Of a DNA stretch of 64,000 nt, positions 1-12,179 are shown piece by piece. Source of the DNA: Rhabditoides inermis (taxonomy: Eukaryota; Nematoda; Chromadorea; Rhabditida; Rhabditidae); contig CAWZYM010000415.1 in NCBI GenBank assembly GCA_963966185.1, positions 1 to 64,000 of the forward strand, given 5' to 3'. Position 1 is the first letter of the stretch, and each line of letters opens with the position of its first letter. The notes under the pieces are model-generated. The model did not search any database. It was not told the origin of the DNA and saw only the letters and a program-made list of their open reading frames with translations. Both the position numbers and the translations under genes were made by a program.

Positions 1-1427
1 CTGGACTCCTGAACATCTTTGTGAAAAGTTCTAAACCCCTAAACATCGTTGTGAAAAGTTCTAAACTGTTCTAGAAGAAAGTTCTAAACTCCTGAACATC
101 TTTGTAAAAAGTTCTAAACTGTTCTAGTGAAAAAAATTCGAACTCCTGAACATCTTTGTAAAAAAAGTTCTAAACCCCTAAACATCGATGTGAAAAGTTC
201 TAAACTGTTTTAGTGAAAATTTCTGAACAGCTGAACATCTTTGTTAAAAGTTCTAAACTGTTCTAGTAAAAAGTTCTAAACTCCTGAACATCTTTGTGAA
301 AAGTGTTAAATTCCTAAACATCTCTGTGAAAAGTTCTTAACTGATTTAGGAAAAAGTTCTAAACTCCTGAACATCTTTGTGAAAAGTTTTAAACTGTTCT
401 AGGAAAAAGTTCTAAACTCCTAAACATCTTTGTGAAAAGTTCTCAACTGGTATAGGAAAAAGTTCTGAACTCCTAAACATCTTTGTGAAAATGTCTGAAC
501 TGTCCTAGGGAAAAGTTCTAAACTTCTGAACATCTTTGTGAAAAGTTCTAAAACCCTAAACAACTTTGTGAAAAGTTCTAAACTGGTTTAGGGAAAAAAT
601 CTAAACACCTGAACATCTTTGTGAAAAGTTCTAAACCATCGTTGTAAAAAGTTCTAAACTGTTTTAAGGAAAAGTTCTAAACTCCTGAACATCTTTGTAA
701 AAAGTTCTAAACCCCTAAACATCGTTGTGAAAAGTTCTAAACTGTTCTAGTGAAAAAATCTAAACACCTGAACATCTTTGTGAAAAGTTCTAAACTGTTC
801 TAGTGAAAAGTTCTAAACTCCTGAACATCTTTGTGAAAAGTTCTAAACTCCTAAACATCTCTGTGAAAAGTTCTTAACTGATCTAGAAAAAAAGTTCTAA
901 ACTCCTGAACATCTTTGTGAAAAGTTCTCAACTGGTATAGGAAAAAGTTCTGAACTCCTAAACACTTTTGTGAAAAATTCTAAACTGATCTAGGAAAAAG
1001 TTCTAAACTCCTGAACATCTTGTGAAAAGTTCTAAACCCCTAAACATCTTTGTTAAAAGTTCTAAACTGTTCTAGTGAAAAGTTCTAAACCCCTAAACAT
1101 CTTGTGAAAAGTTCTAAACTGTTCTAGTGAAAAGTTCTGAACTCCTGAACATCTTTGTGAAAAGTTCTAAACCCCTAAACATCGTTGTGAAAAGTTCTTA
1201 ACTGGTTTAGGGAAAAGTTCTTAACTCCTGAACATCTTGTGAAAAGTTCCAAACCCCTAAACATCTTTGTGAAAAGTTTTGAACTGGTATAGGAAAAAGT
1301 TCTGAACTCCTAAACACTTTTGTGAAAAGTTCTAAACTGATCTAGGAAAAAAGTTCTAAACTCCTGAACATCTTGTGAAAAGTTCTAAACCCCTAAACAT
1401 CTTTGTTAAAAGTTCTAAACTGTTCTA
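1..1427. repeat. ~30-bp AT-rich satellite array
   Basis: Tandem array of monomers that start AAGTTCTAAAC and continue CTCCTGAACATCTTTGTG or CCCCTAAACATCGTTGTG. They are about 30 bp long and are interspersed with shorter ~23-bp forms ending CTGTTCTAGTGAA. A typical series is 30 + 30 + 23 bp. A higher-order period near 351 bp is visible: the segment around 921-1076, with its GGTATAG variant, recurs around 1271-1427. Stop codons are frequent in every frame, so no long open frame occurs. Nothing else is visible in this stretch. The array runs off the left edge of the window and ends at a sharp junction with the 16-bp satellite. Confidence 0.93.
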
Positions 1428-4400
1428 GTGTTCCAACTGTTTAAGCGAACAACTGTACAAGCGAAATGTTGTTCAAGCGAACAGCTGTTCAAGCAAACAA
1501 CTGTTCAAGCAAACAACTGTATTCAAGCGAGCAACTGTTCAAGCGAACAGTTGTTCAATCGAACAACTATTCAAGCGAACAACTGTTCAAGCGAACCGTT
1601 GTTCAAGCGAACAACTGTTCAAGCAAACAACTGTATTCAAGCGAACAATTGTTCAAGCCAACAACTGTTCAAGCAAACAACTGTTCAATCAAACAACTGT
1701 ATTCAAGCGAGCAACTTTTCAAGCGAACAACTGTAATCAAGCGAACAACAGTTCAAGCGAACAACTATATTCAAGCGAACAACTGTTCAAGCGAACAGTT
1801 GTTTAAGAACAGTTGTTGTTTGCTTGAACAGTTGTTTGCTTGAACAGTTGTTTGCTTGAACAGTTGTTCGCTTGAACAACTATTCGATTCACTAGTTCTT
1901 CGCCTTAACATTTGTTCGCTTGAACAGTTGTTCTCTTAAACAACTGTTCAAGCGAACAGTTGTTCAAGCGAACAACTGTATTCAAGCGAACAACTGTTCA
2001 AGCAAACAACTGGTCAAGAAAACAATTGTTCAAGCGAACAACTGTTCAAGCAAACAACTGTTCGAGCGAACAACTGTTCACGCAAACAACTGGTCAAGTG
2101 AACAATTATTCAAGCAAACAATTGTTCAAGCAAACAACTGTATTCAAACGAGCAACTGTTCAAGCGAACAGTTGTTCTAGCGAACAACTGTTTAAGCGAA
2201 CAACTGTATTCAAGCGAACAACTGTTCAAGCGAACAACTTTTCAAGCAAACAGTTGTTCAAGCGAACAAATGTTAAGGCGAACAATATTTATTCAAGCGA
2301 GCAACTATTCAAGCGAACAACTGTTCAAGCGAACAGTTGTTCAAGCGAACAGTTGTTCAAGCGAACAGTTGTACAAGCGAACAACTGTATTCAAGCGAAA
2401 AACTTTTCAAGCGCACAACTGTTCAAGAGAAAAACTGTTCAAGCGAACAGTTGTTTAAGCGAACAACTGTACAAGCGAAATGTTGTTCAAGCGAACAGCT
2501 GTTCAAGCAAACAACTGTTCAAGCAAACAACTGTATTCAAGCGAGCAACTGTTCAAGCAAACAGTTGTTCAATCGAACAACTATTCAAGCGAACAACTGT
2601 TCAAGCGAACAGTTGTTCAAGCGAACAACTGTTCAAGCGAACAACTGTATTCAAGCGAACAACTTTTCAAGCGAACAACTTTTCAAGCAAACAACTGTAT
2701 TCAAGCGAACAATTGTTCAAGCGAACAACTGTTCAAGCAAACAACTGTTCAATCAAACAACTGTATTCAAGCGAGCAACTTTTCAAGCGAACAACTGTAA
2801 TCAAGCGAACAACAATTCAAGCGAACAACTATATTCAAGCGAACAACTGTTCAAGCGAACAGTTGTTTAAGAGAACAACTGTTCAAGCGAACAGTTGTTT
2901 AAGAGAACAACTGTTCAAGCGAACAAATGTTAAGGCGAAGAACTAGTGAATCGAACAGTTGTTCAAGCGAACAACTGTTCAAGCAAACAACTGTTCAAGC
3001 AAACAACTGTATTCAAGCGAGCAACTTTTCAAGCGAACAACTGTTCAAGCGAACAGTTGTTCAAGCGAACAACTGTATTCAAGCGAACAACTGTTCAAGC
3101 AAACAACTGGTCAAGCAAACAATTGTTCAAGCGAACAACTGTTCATGCAAACAACTGTTCAAGCGAACAACTGTTCAAGCAAACAACTGGTCAAGTGAAC
3201 AATTATTCAAGCGAACAATTGTTCAAGCAAACAACTGTATTCAAACGAGCAACTGTTCGAGCGAACAGTTGTTCTAGCGAACAACTGTTTAAGCGAACAA
3301 CTGTATTCAAGCGAACAACTTTTCAAGCGAACAACTGTTCAAGCGAACAACTGTTCAAGCGAACAGTTGTTCAAGCGAACAATTGTTCAAGCGATCAACT
3401 GTATTCAAGCGAACAACTTTTCAAGCAAACAGTTGTTCAAGCGAACAACTGTATTCAAGCGAACAACTTTTCAAGCAAACAGTTGTTCAAGCGAACAACT
3501 GTTAAGGCGAACAACCGTTCAAGCGAACAACTGTATTCAAGCGAACAACTTTTCAAGCAACAACTATTCAAGCGAACAACTGTTCAAGCGAACAGTTGTT
3601 CAAGCGAACAGTTGTTCAAGCGAACAACTGTTCAAGCGAACAACTCTATTCAAGCGAACAACTTTTCAAGCAAACAACTGTATTCAAGCGAACCATTGTT
3701 CAAGCGAACAGTTGTTTAAGAGAACAACTGTTCAAGCGAACAAATGTTAAGGCGAAGAACTAGTGAATCGAACAGTTGTTCAAGCGAACAACTGTTCAAG
3801 CAAACAACTGTTCAAGCAAACAACTGTGTTCAAGCAAACAACTGTATTCAAGCGAGCAACTTTTCAAGCGAACAACTGTAATCAAGCAAACAACAGTTCA
3901 AGCGAACAACTATATTCAAGCGAACAACTGTTCAAGCGAACAATTTTTCAAGCGAACAACTGTTTTAGCGAACAACTGTATTCAAGCGCTCAACTGTTCA
4001 AGCGAACAACTGTTCAAGCGAAAGGTTGTTCAAGCGAACAACTGTATTCAAGCGAACAACTTTTCAAGCGAACAGTTGTTCAAGCGAACAACTGTTCCAA
4101 CTGTTTAAGCGAACAACTGTACAAGCGAAATGTTGTTCAAGCAAACAGCTGTTCAAGCAAACAACTGTATTCAAGCGAGCAACTGTTCAAGCGAACAGTT
4201 GTTCAATCGAACAACTGTTTAAGCGAACAACTGTATTCAAGCAAACAACTGTTCAAGCGAACAACTGTTCCAACTGTTTAAGCGAACAACTGTACAAGCG
4301 AAATGTTGTTCAAGCGAACAGCTGTTCAAGCAAACAACTGTTCAAGCAAACAACTGTATTCAAGCGAGCAACTGTTCAAGCGAACAGTTGTTCAATCGAA

Positions 4401-5960
4401 CAACTGTTCAAGCAAACAAATGTTCAAGCAAACCGTTGTTCAAGCGAACAACTGTTCAAGCGAACAACTGTATTCAAGCGAACAACTTTTCAAGCAAACA
4501 ACTGTATTCAAGCGAACAATTGTTCAAGCCAACAACTGTTCAAGCAAACAACTGTTCAATCAAACAACTGTATTCAAGCGAGCAACTTTTCAAGCGAACA
4601 ACTGTAATCAAGCGAACAACAATTCAAGCGAACAACTATATTCAAGCGAACAACTGTTCAAGCGAACAGTTGTTTAAGAGAACAACTGTTCAAGCGAACA
4701 GTTGTTTAAGAGAACAACTGTTCAAGCGAACAAATGTTAAGGCGAAGAACTAGTGAATCGAACAATTGTTCAAGCGAACAACTGTTCAAGCAAACAACTG
4801 TTCAAGCGAACAACTGTTCAAGCAAACAACTGGTCAAGTGAACAATTATTCAAGCGAACAATTGTTCAAGCAAACAACTGAATTCAAACGAGCAACTGTT
4901 CGAGCGAACAGTTGTTCTAGCGAACAACTGTTTAAGCGAACAACTGTATTCAAGCGAACAACTGTATTCAAACGAGCAACTGTTCAAGCGAACAATTGTT
5001 CAAGCGAACAACTGGTCAAGCTAACAACTGGTCAAGCGAACAACTGTTCAAGCGAACAACTGGTCAAGCTAACAACTGGTCAAGCGAACAACTGTTCCAG
5101 CGAACAACTTTTTAAGCGAACAATTGTTCAAGCGAACAACTGGTCAAGCGAACAATGGTTAAAGCAAACAACTGTTCAAGCGAACAACTGTTCCAACTGT
5201 TTAAGCGAACAACTGTACAAGCGAAATGTTGTTCAAGCGAACAGCTGTTCAAGCGAACAACTGTTCAAGCGAACAGTTGTTCAAGCGAACAACTGTTCAA
5301 GCGAACAACTGTATTCAAGCGAACAACTGTTCAAGCAAACAGTTGTTCAAGCGAACAACTGTTCAAGCGAACAACTGTATTCAAGCGAACAACTTTTCAA
5401 GCGAACAACTAACTGTTCAAGCGAACAGTTGTTGAAGCGAACAATTGTTCAAGCGATCAACTGTATTCAAGCGAACAACTTTTCAAGCAAACAGTTGTTC
5501 AAGCGAACAACTGTATTCAAGCGAACAACTTTTCAAGCAAACAGTTGTTCAAGCGAACAAATGTTAAGGCGAACAATATTTATTCAAGCGAGCAACTTTT
5601 CAAGCGAACAACTGTAATCAAGCGAACAACTTTTCAAGCGAACTGTTGTTCAAGCGAACAACCGTTCAAGCGAACAACTGTATTCAAGCGAACAACTTTT
5701 CAAGCGAACAACTATTCAAGCGAACAACTGTTCAAGCGAACAGTTGTTCAAGCGAACAGTTGTTCAAGCGAACAACTGTTCAAGCGAACAACTGTATTCA
5801 AGCGAACAACTTTTCAAGCAAACAACTGTATTCAAGCGAACCATTGTTCAAGCGAACAGTTGTTTAAGAGAACAACTGTTCAAGCGAACAAATGTTAAGG
5901 CGAAGAACTAGTGAATCGAACAGTTGTTCAAGCGAACAACTGTTCAAGCAAACAACTGTT
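1428..5960 (+). repeat. Entry segment of 16-bp array, irregular higher-order structure
   Basis: This is the part of the 16-bp array next to the 30-bp satellite. The landmark GAACTAGTGAATC has its GTG at 2946, 3763, 4753 and 5911, giving unequal spacings of 817, 990 and 1158 bp. Parts are recognisable copies of later blocks: 1428-2260 matches about 6429-7280 (offset 5001 before and 5019 after the micro-inversion), the block from 2927 matches that from 8235, and 5437-5910 matches 9278-9751. This looks like a shuffled edge of the array, as expected where unequal exchange homogenises less well. That interpretation is an inference. Confidence 0.75.
1808..1945 (-). repeat. Micro-inversion inside the 16-bp array, copy 1
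   Basis: The array polarity flips for about 138 bp. Monomers read TTGTTTGCTTGAACAG here, and the landmark is seen as its reverse complement GATTCACTAGTTC near 1886. It is preceded by GTTTAAGAACAG and followed by TCTCTTAAACAACTG, so both ends lie in GTTTAAGAGAAC-type sequence. This copy has one more inverted 16-bp monomer than the two later copies. Confidence 0.88.
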
Positions 5961-6842
5961 CAAGCAAACAACTGTGTTCAAGCAAACAACTGTATTCAAG
6001 CGAGCAACTTTTCAAGCGAACAACTGTAATCAAGCAAACAACAGTTCAAGCGAACAACTATATTCAAGCGAACAACTGTTCAAGCGAACAATTTTTCAAG
6101 CGAACAACTGTTTCAGCGAACAACTGTATTCAAGCGCTCAACTGTTCAAGCGAACAACTGTTCAAGCGAAAGGTTGTTCAAGCGAACAACTGTATTCAAG
6201 CGAACAACTTTTCAAGCGAACAGTTGTTCAAGCGAACAACTGTTCCAACTGTTTAAGCGAACAACTGTACAAGCGAAATGTTGTTCAAGCGAACAGCTGT
6301 TCAAGCAAACAACTGTTCAAGCAAACAACTGTATTCAAGCGAGCAACTGTTCAAGCGAACAGTTGTTCAATCGAACAACTGTTTAAGCGAACAACTGTAT
6401 TCAAGCAAACAACTGTTCAAGCGAACAACTGTTCCAACTGTTTAAGCGAACAACTGTACAAGCGAAATGTTGTTCAAGCGAACAGCTGTTCAAGCAAACA
6501 ACTGTTCAAGCAAACAACTGTATTCAAGCGAGCAACTGTTCAAGCGAACAGTTGTTCAATCGAACAACTATTCAAGCGAACAACTGTTCAAGCGAACCGT
6601 TGTTCAAGCGAACAACTGTTCAAGCGAACAACTGTATTCAAGCGAACAACTTTTCAAGCAAACAACTGTATTCAAGCGAACAATTGTTCAAGCCAACAAC
6701 TGTTCAAGCAAACAACTGTTCAATCAAACAACTGTATTCAAGCGAGCAACTTTTCAAGCGAACAACTGTAATCAAGCGAACAACAGTTCAAGCGAACAAC
6801 TATATTCAAGCGAACAACTGTTCAAGCGAACAGTTGTTTAAG

Positions 6843-6960
6843 AACAGTTGTTGTTTGCTTGAACAGTTGTTTGCTTGAACAGTTGTTCGCTTGAACAACT
6901 ATTCGATTCACTAGTTCTTCGCCTTAACATTTGTTCGCTTGAACAGTTGTTCTCTTAAAC
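6843..6960 (-). repeat. Micro-inversion inside the 16-bp array, copy 2
   Basis: Same inverted segment as at 1808 but one 16-bp monomer shorter. The reversed landmark GATTCACTAGTTC is near 6905, which is 5019 bp after copy 1. The flanks are the same on both sides, so this is a copy made by duplication rather than an independent inversion. Confidence 0.88.
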
Positions 6961-8253
6961 AACTGTTCAAGCGAACAGTTGTTCAAGCGAACAACTGTAT
7001 TCAAGCGAACAACTGTTCAAGCAAACAACTGGTCAAGAAAACAATTGTTCAAGCGAACAACTGTTCAAGCAAACAACTGTTCGAGCGAACAACTGTTCAC
7101 GCAAACAACTGGTCAAGTGAACAATTATTCAAGCAAACAATTGTTCAAGCAAACAACTGTATTCAAACGAGCAACTGTTCAAGCGAACAGTTGTTCTAGC
7201 GAACAACTGTTTAAGCGAACAACTGTATTCAAGCGAACAACTGTTCAAGCAAACAACTTTTCAAGCAAACAGTTGTTCAAGCGAACAAATGTTAAGGCGA
7301 ACAATATTTATTCAAGCGAGCAACTTTTCAAGCGAACAACTGTAATCAAGCGAACAACAGTTCAAGCGAACTACTTTTCAAGCGAACTGTTGTTCAAGCG
7401 AACAACTGTATTCAAGCGAACAATTTTTCAAGCGAACAACTATTCAAGCGAACAACTGTTCAAGCGAACAGTTGTTCAAGCGAATAGTTGTTCAAGCGAA
7501 CAGTTGTACAAGCGAACAACTGTATTCAAGCGAAAAACTTTTCAAGAGAACAACTGTTCAAGAGAAAAACTGTTCAAGCGAACAGTTGTTTAAGCGAACA
7601 ACTGTACAAGCGAAATGTTGTTCAAGCGAACAGCTGTTCAAGCAAACAACTGTTCAAGCAAACAACTGTATTCAAGCGAGCAACTGTTCAAGCGAACAGT
7701 TGTTCAATCGAACAACTGTTTAAGCGAACAACTGTATTCAAGCAAACAACTGTTCAAGCGAACAACTGTTCCAACTGTTTAAGCGAACAACTGTACAAGC
7801 GAAATGTTGTTCAAGCGAACAGCTGTTCAAGCAAACAACTGTTCAAGCAAACAACTGTATTCAAGCGAGCAACTGTTCAAGCAAACAGTTGTTCAATCGA
7901 ACAACTATTCAAGCGAACAACTGTTCAAGCGAACAGTTGTTCAAGCGAACAACTGTTCAAGCGAACAACTGTATTCAAGCGAACAACTTTTCAAGCAAAC
8001 AACTGTATTCAAGCGAACAATTGTTCAAGCGAACAACTGTTCAAGCAAACAACTGTTCAATCAAACAACTGTATTCAAGCGAGCAACTTTTCAAGCGAAC
8101 AACTGTAATCAAGCGAACAACAATTCAAGCGAACAACTATATTCAAGCGAACAACTGTTCAAGCGAACAGTTGTTTAAGAGAACAACTGTTCAAGCGAAC
8201 AGTTGTTTAAGAGAACAACTGTTCAAGCGAACAAATGTTAAGGCGAAGAACTA

Positions 8254-9751
8254 GTGAATCGAACAGTTGTTCAAGCGAACAACTGTTCAAGCAAACAACT
8301 GTTCAAGCAAACAACTGTATTCAAGCGAGCAACTTTTCAAGCGAACAACTGTTCAAGCGAACAGTTGTTCAAGCGAACAACTGTATTCAAGCGAACAACT
8401 GTTCAAGCAAACAACTGGTCAAGCAAACAATTGTTCAAGCGAACAACTGTTCATGCAAACAACTGTTCAAGCGAACAACTGTTCAAGCAAACAACTGGTC
8501 AAGTGAACAATTATTCAAGCGAACAATTGTTCAAGCAAACAACTGTATTCAAACGAGCAACTGTTCGAGCGAACAGTTGTTCTAGCGAACAACTGTTTAA
8601 GCGAACAACTGTATTCAAGCGAACAACTGTATTCAAACGAGCAACTGTTCAAGCGAACAATTGTTCAAGCGAACAACTGGTCAAGCTAACAACTGGTCAA
8701 GCGAACAACTGTTCAAGCGAACAATTCTTCAAGCGAACAACTGGTCAAGCTAACAACTGGTCAAGCGAACAACTGTTCCAGCGAACAACTTTTTAAGCGA
8801 ACAATTGTTCAAGCGAACAAATGGTCAAGCGAACAATGGTTAAAGCAAACAACTGTTCAAGCGAACAACTGTTCCAACTGTTTAAGCGAACAACTGTACA
8901 AGCGAAATGTTGTTCAAGCGAACAGCTGTTCTAGCAAACAACTGGTCAAGCGAACAATTGTTCAAGCGAATAACTGTTCAAGCAAACAACTGTATTCAAG
9001 CGAGCAACTGTTCAAGCCAACAGTTGTTCAAACAAACAACTGTTTAAGCGAACAACTGTATTCAAGCGAACAACTGTTCAAGCGAACAACTGTTCAAGCG
9101 AACAGTTGTTCAAGCGAACAACTGTTCAATCGAACAACTGTATTCAAGCGAACAACTGTTCAAGCAAACAGTTGTTCAAGCGAACAACTGTTCAAGCGAA
9201 CAACTGTATTCAAGCGAACAACTTTTCAAGCGAACAACTGTTCAAGCGAACAACTGTTCAAGCGAACAGTTGTTCAAGCGAACAATTGTTCAAGCGATCA
9301 ACTGTATTCAAGCGAACAACTTTTCAAGCAAACAGTTGTTCAAGCGAACAACTGTATTCAAGCGAACAACTTTTCAAGCAAACAGTTGTTCAAGCGAACA
9401 AATGTTAAGGCGAACAATATTTATTCAAGCGAGCAACTTTTCAAGCGAACAACTGTAATCAAGCGAACAACTTTTCAAGCGAACTGTTGTTCAAGCGAAC
9501 AACCGTTCAAGCGAACAACTGTATTCAAGCGAACAACTTTTCAAGCGAACAACTATTCAAGCGAACAACTGTTCAAGCGAACAGTTGTTCAAGCGAACAG
9601 TTGTTCAAGCGAACAACTGTTCAAGCGAACAACTCTATTCAAGCGAACAACTTTTCAAGCAAACAACTGTATTCAAGCGAACCATTGTTCAAGCGAACAG
9701 CTGTTTAAGAGAACAACTGTTCAAGCGAACAAATGTTAAGGCGAAGAACTA
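8254..9751 (+). repeat. 1498-bp higher-order unit, copy 1
   Basis: Block between two consecutive landmarks, 1498 bp apart. It is marked by CTGGTCAAGCTAAC monomers (8680-8760), TTCATGCAAAC near 8450, an ATGGTTAAAGC monomer near 8835, and AACAATATTTATTC near 9412. It matches the block at 15181 except for single bases such as CAATCG near 9127 where the others have CAAGCG. Confidence 0.85.
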
Positions 9752-12179
9752 GTGAATCGAACAGTTGTTCAAGCGAACAACTGTTCAAGCAAACAACTGT
9801 TCAAGCAAACAACTGTGTTCAAGCAAACAACTGTATTCAAGCGAGCAACTTTTCAAGCGAACAACTGTAATCAAGCAAACAACAGTTCAAGCGAACAACT
9901 ATATTCAAGCGAACAACTGTTCAAGCGAACAATTTTTCAAGCGAACAACTGTTTCAGCGAACAACTGTATTCAAGCGCTCAACTGTTCAAGCGAACAACT
10001 GTTCAAGCGAAAGGTTGTCCAAGCGAACAACTGTATTCAAGCGAACAACTTTTCAAGCGAACAGTTGTTCAAGCGAACAACTGTTCCAACTGTTTAAGCG
10101 AACAACTGTACAAGCGAAATGTTGTTCAAGCGAACAGCTGTTCAAGCAAACAACTGTTCAAGCGAACAACTGTATTCAAGCGAACAACTTTTCAAGCGAA
10201 CAACTGTTCAAGCGAACAACTGTTCAAGCGAACAGTTGTTCAAGCGAACAATTGTTCAAGCGATCAACTGTATTCAAGCGAACAACTTTTCAAGCAAACA
10301 GTTGTTCAAGCGAACAACTGTATTCAAGCGAACAACTTTTCAAGCAAACAGTTGTTCAAGCGATTAAATGTTAAGGCGAACAATATTTATTCAAGCGAGC
10401 AACTTTTCAAGCGAACAACTGTAATCAAGCGAACAACTTTTCAAGCGAACTGTTGTTTAAGCGAACAACCGTTCAAGCGAACAACTGTATTCAAGCGAAC
10501 AACTTTTCAAGCGAACAACTATTCAAGCGAACAACTGTTCAAGCGAACAGTTGTTCAAGCGAACAGTTGTTCAAGCGAACAACTGTTCAAGCGAACAACT
10601 CTATTCAAGCGAACAACTTTTCAAGCAAACAACTGTATTCAAGCGAATCATTGTTCAAGCGAACAGTTGTTTAAGAGAACAACTGTTCAAGCGAACAAAT
10701 GTTAAGGCGAAGAACTAGTGAATCGAACAGTTGTTCAAGCGAACAACTGTTCAAGCAAACAACTGTTCAAGCAAACAACTGTGTTCAAGCAAACAACTGT
10801 ATTCAAGCGAGCAACTTTTCAAGCGAACAACTGTAATCAAGCAAACAACAGTTCAATCGAACAACTATATTCAAGCGAACAACTGTTCAAGCGAACAATT
10901 TTTCAAGCGAACAACTGTTTTAGCGAACAACTGTATTCAAGCGCTCAACTGTTCAAACGAACAACTGTTCAAGCGAAAGGTTGTTCAAGCGAACAACTGT
11001 ATTCAAGCGAACAACTATTCAAGCGAACAACTGTCCAAGCGAACAGTTGTTCAAGCGAACAGTTGTTCAAGCGAACAACTGTTCAAGCGAACAACTCTAT
11101 TCAAGCGAACAACTTTTCAAGCAAACAACTGTATTCAAGCGAACCATTGTTCAAGCGAACAGTTGTTTAAGAGAACAACTGTTCAAGCGAACAAATGTTA
11201 AGGCGAAGAACTAGTGAATCGAACAGTTGTTCAAGCGAACAACTGTTCAAGCAAACAACTGTTCAAGCAAACAACTGTGTTCAAGCAAACAACTGTATTC
11301 AAGCGAGCAACTTTTCAAGCGAACAACTGTAATCAAGCAAACAACAGTTCAAGCGAACAACTATATTCAAGCGAACAACTGTTCAAGCGAACAATTTTTC
11401 AAGCGAACAACTGTTTCAGCGAACAACTGTATTCAAGCGCTCAACTGTTCAAGCGAACAACTGTTCAAGCGAAAGGTTGTCCAAGCGAACAACTGTATTC
11501 AAGCGAACAACTTTTCAAGCGAACAGTTGTTCAAGCGAACAACTGTTCCAACTGTTTAAGCGAACAACTGTACAAGCGAAATGTTGTTCAAGCGAACAGC
11601 TGTTCAAGCAAACAACTGTTCAAGCGAACAACTGTATTCAAGCGAACAACTTTTCAAGCGAACAACTGTTCAAGCGAACAACTGTTCAAGCGAACAGTTG
11701 TTCAAGCGAACAATTGTTCAAGCGATCAACTGTATTCAAGCGAACAACTTTTCAAGCAAACAGTTGTTCAAGCGAACAACTGTATTCAAGCGAACAACTT
11801 TTCAAGCAAACAGTTGTTCAAGCGATTAAATGTTAAGGCGAACAATATTTATTCAAGCGAGCAACTTTTCAAGCGAACAACTGTAATCAAGCGAACAACT
11901 TTTCAAGCGAACTGTTGTTTAAGCGAACAACCGTTCAAGCGAACAACTGTATTCAAGCGAACAACTTTTCAAGCGAACAACTATTCAAGCGAACAACTGT
12001 TCAAGCGAACAGTTGTTCAAGCGAACAGTTGTTCAAGCGAACAACTGTTCAAGCGAACAACTCTATTCAAGCGAACAACTTTTCAAGCAAACAACTGTAT
12101 TCAAGCGAATCATTGTTCAAGCGAACAGTTGTTTAAGAGAACAACTGTTCAAGCGAACAAATGTTAAGGCGAAGAACTA
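9752..12179 (+). repeat. 966 + 496 + 966-bp higher-order cluster, copy 1
   Basis: Landmarks at 9752, 10718, 11214 and 12180 give spacings of 966, 496 and 966 bp. The two 966-bp units look identical by eye. The 496-bp unit starts the same way and is an internally deleted derivative: it jumps from the AAAGGTTGTTCAAGC region to the CTCTATTC region. Diagnostic marks are AAAGGTTGTCCAAG and GATTAAATGTTAAGG. Confidence 0.88.

Noticed and set aside
1..1427. Telomeric repeat
   Set aside because: No TTAGG, TTAGGG or similar tandem string occurs in either orientation; the units are ~30 bp.
1471..1482. Heat-shock element (TTC/GAA blocks) or Pol III B box (GTTCAA)
   Set aside because: The TTC-GAA spacing is 4 bp instead of 2 bp, and the B-box match lacks the rest of GGTTCGANTCC and any tRNA fold.
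1577..1588. GAAC-N4-GTTC matches the core of the Gram-positive LexA (SOS) box
   Set aside because: The context is eukaryotic satellite. The match follows from the palindromic monomer and would give thousands of sites.
1577..1588. Steroid-receptor-type element (GAACA ... TGTTC)
   Set aside because: The half-sites are separated by 2 bp here, whereas the glucocorticoid-type element needs 3 bp.
9752..10705. Long + strand open frames (up to ~330 codons) throughout the 16-bp array
   Set aside because: They arise because the 16-bp monomer has no stop in any + frame. All frames give the same shifted peptide, starts are mostly GTG at the landmark, and no codon bias, promoter or non-repeat domain exists.
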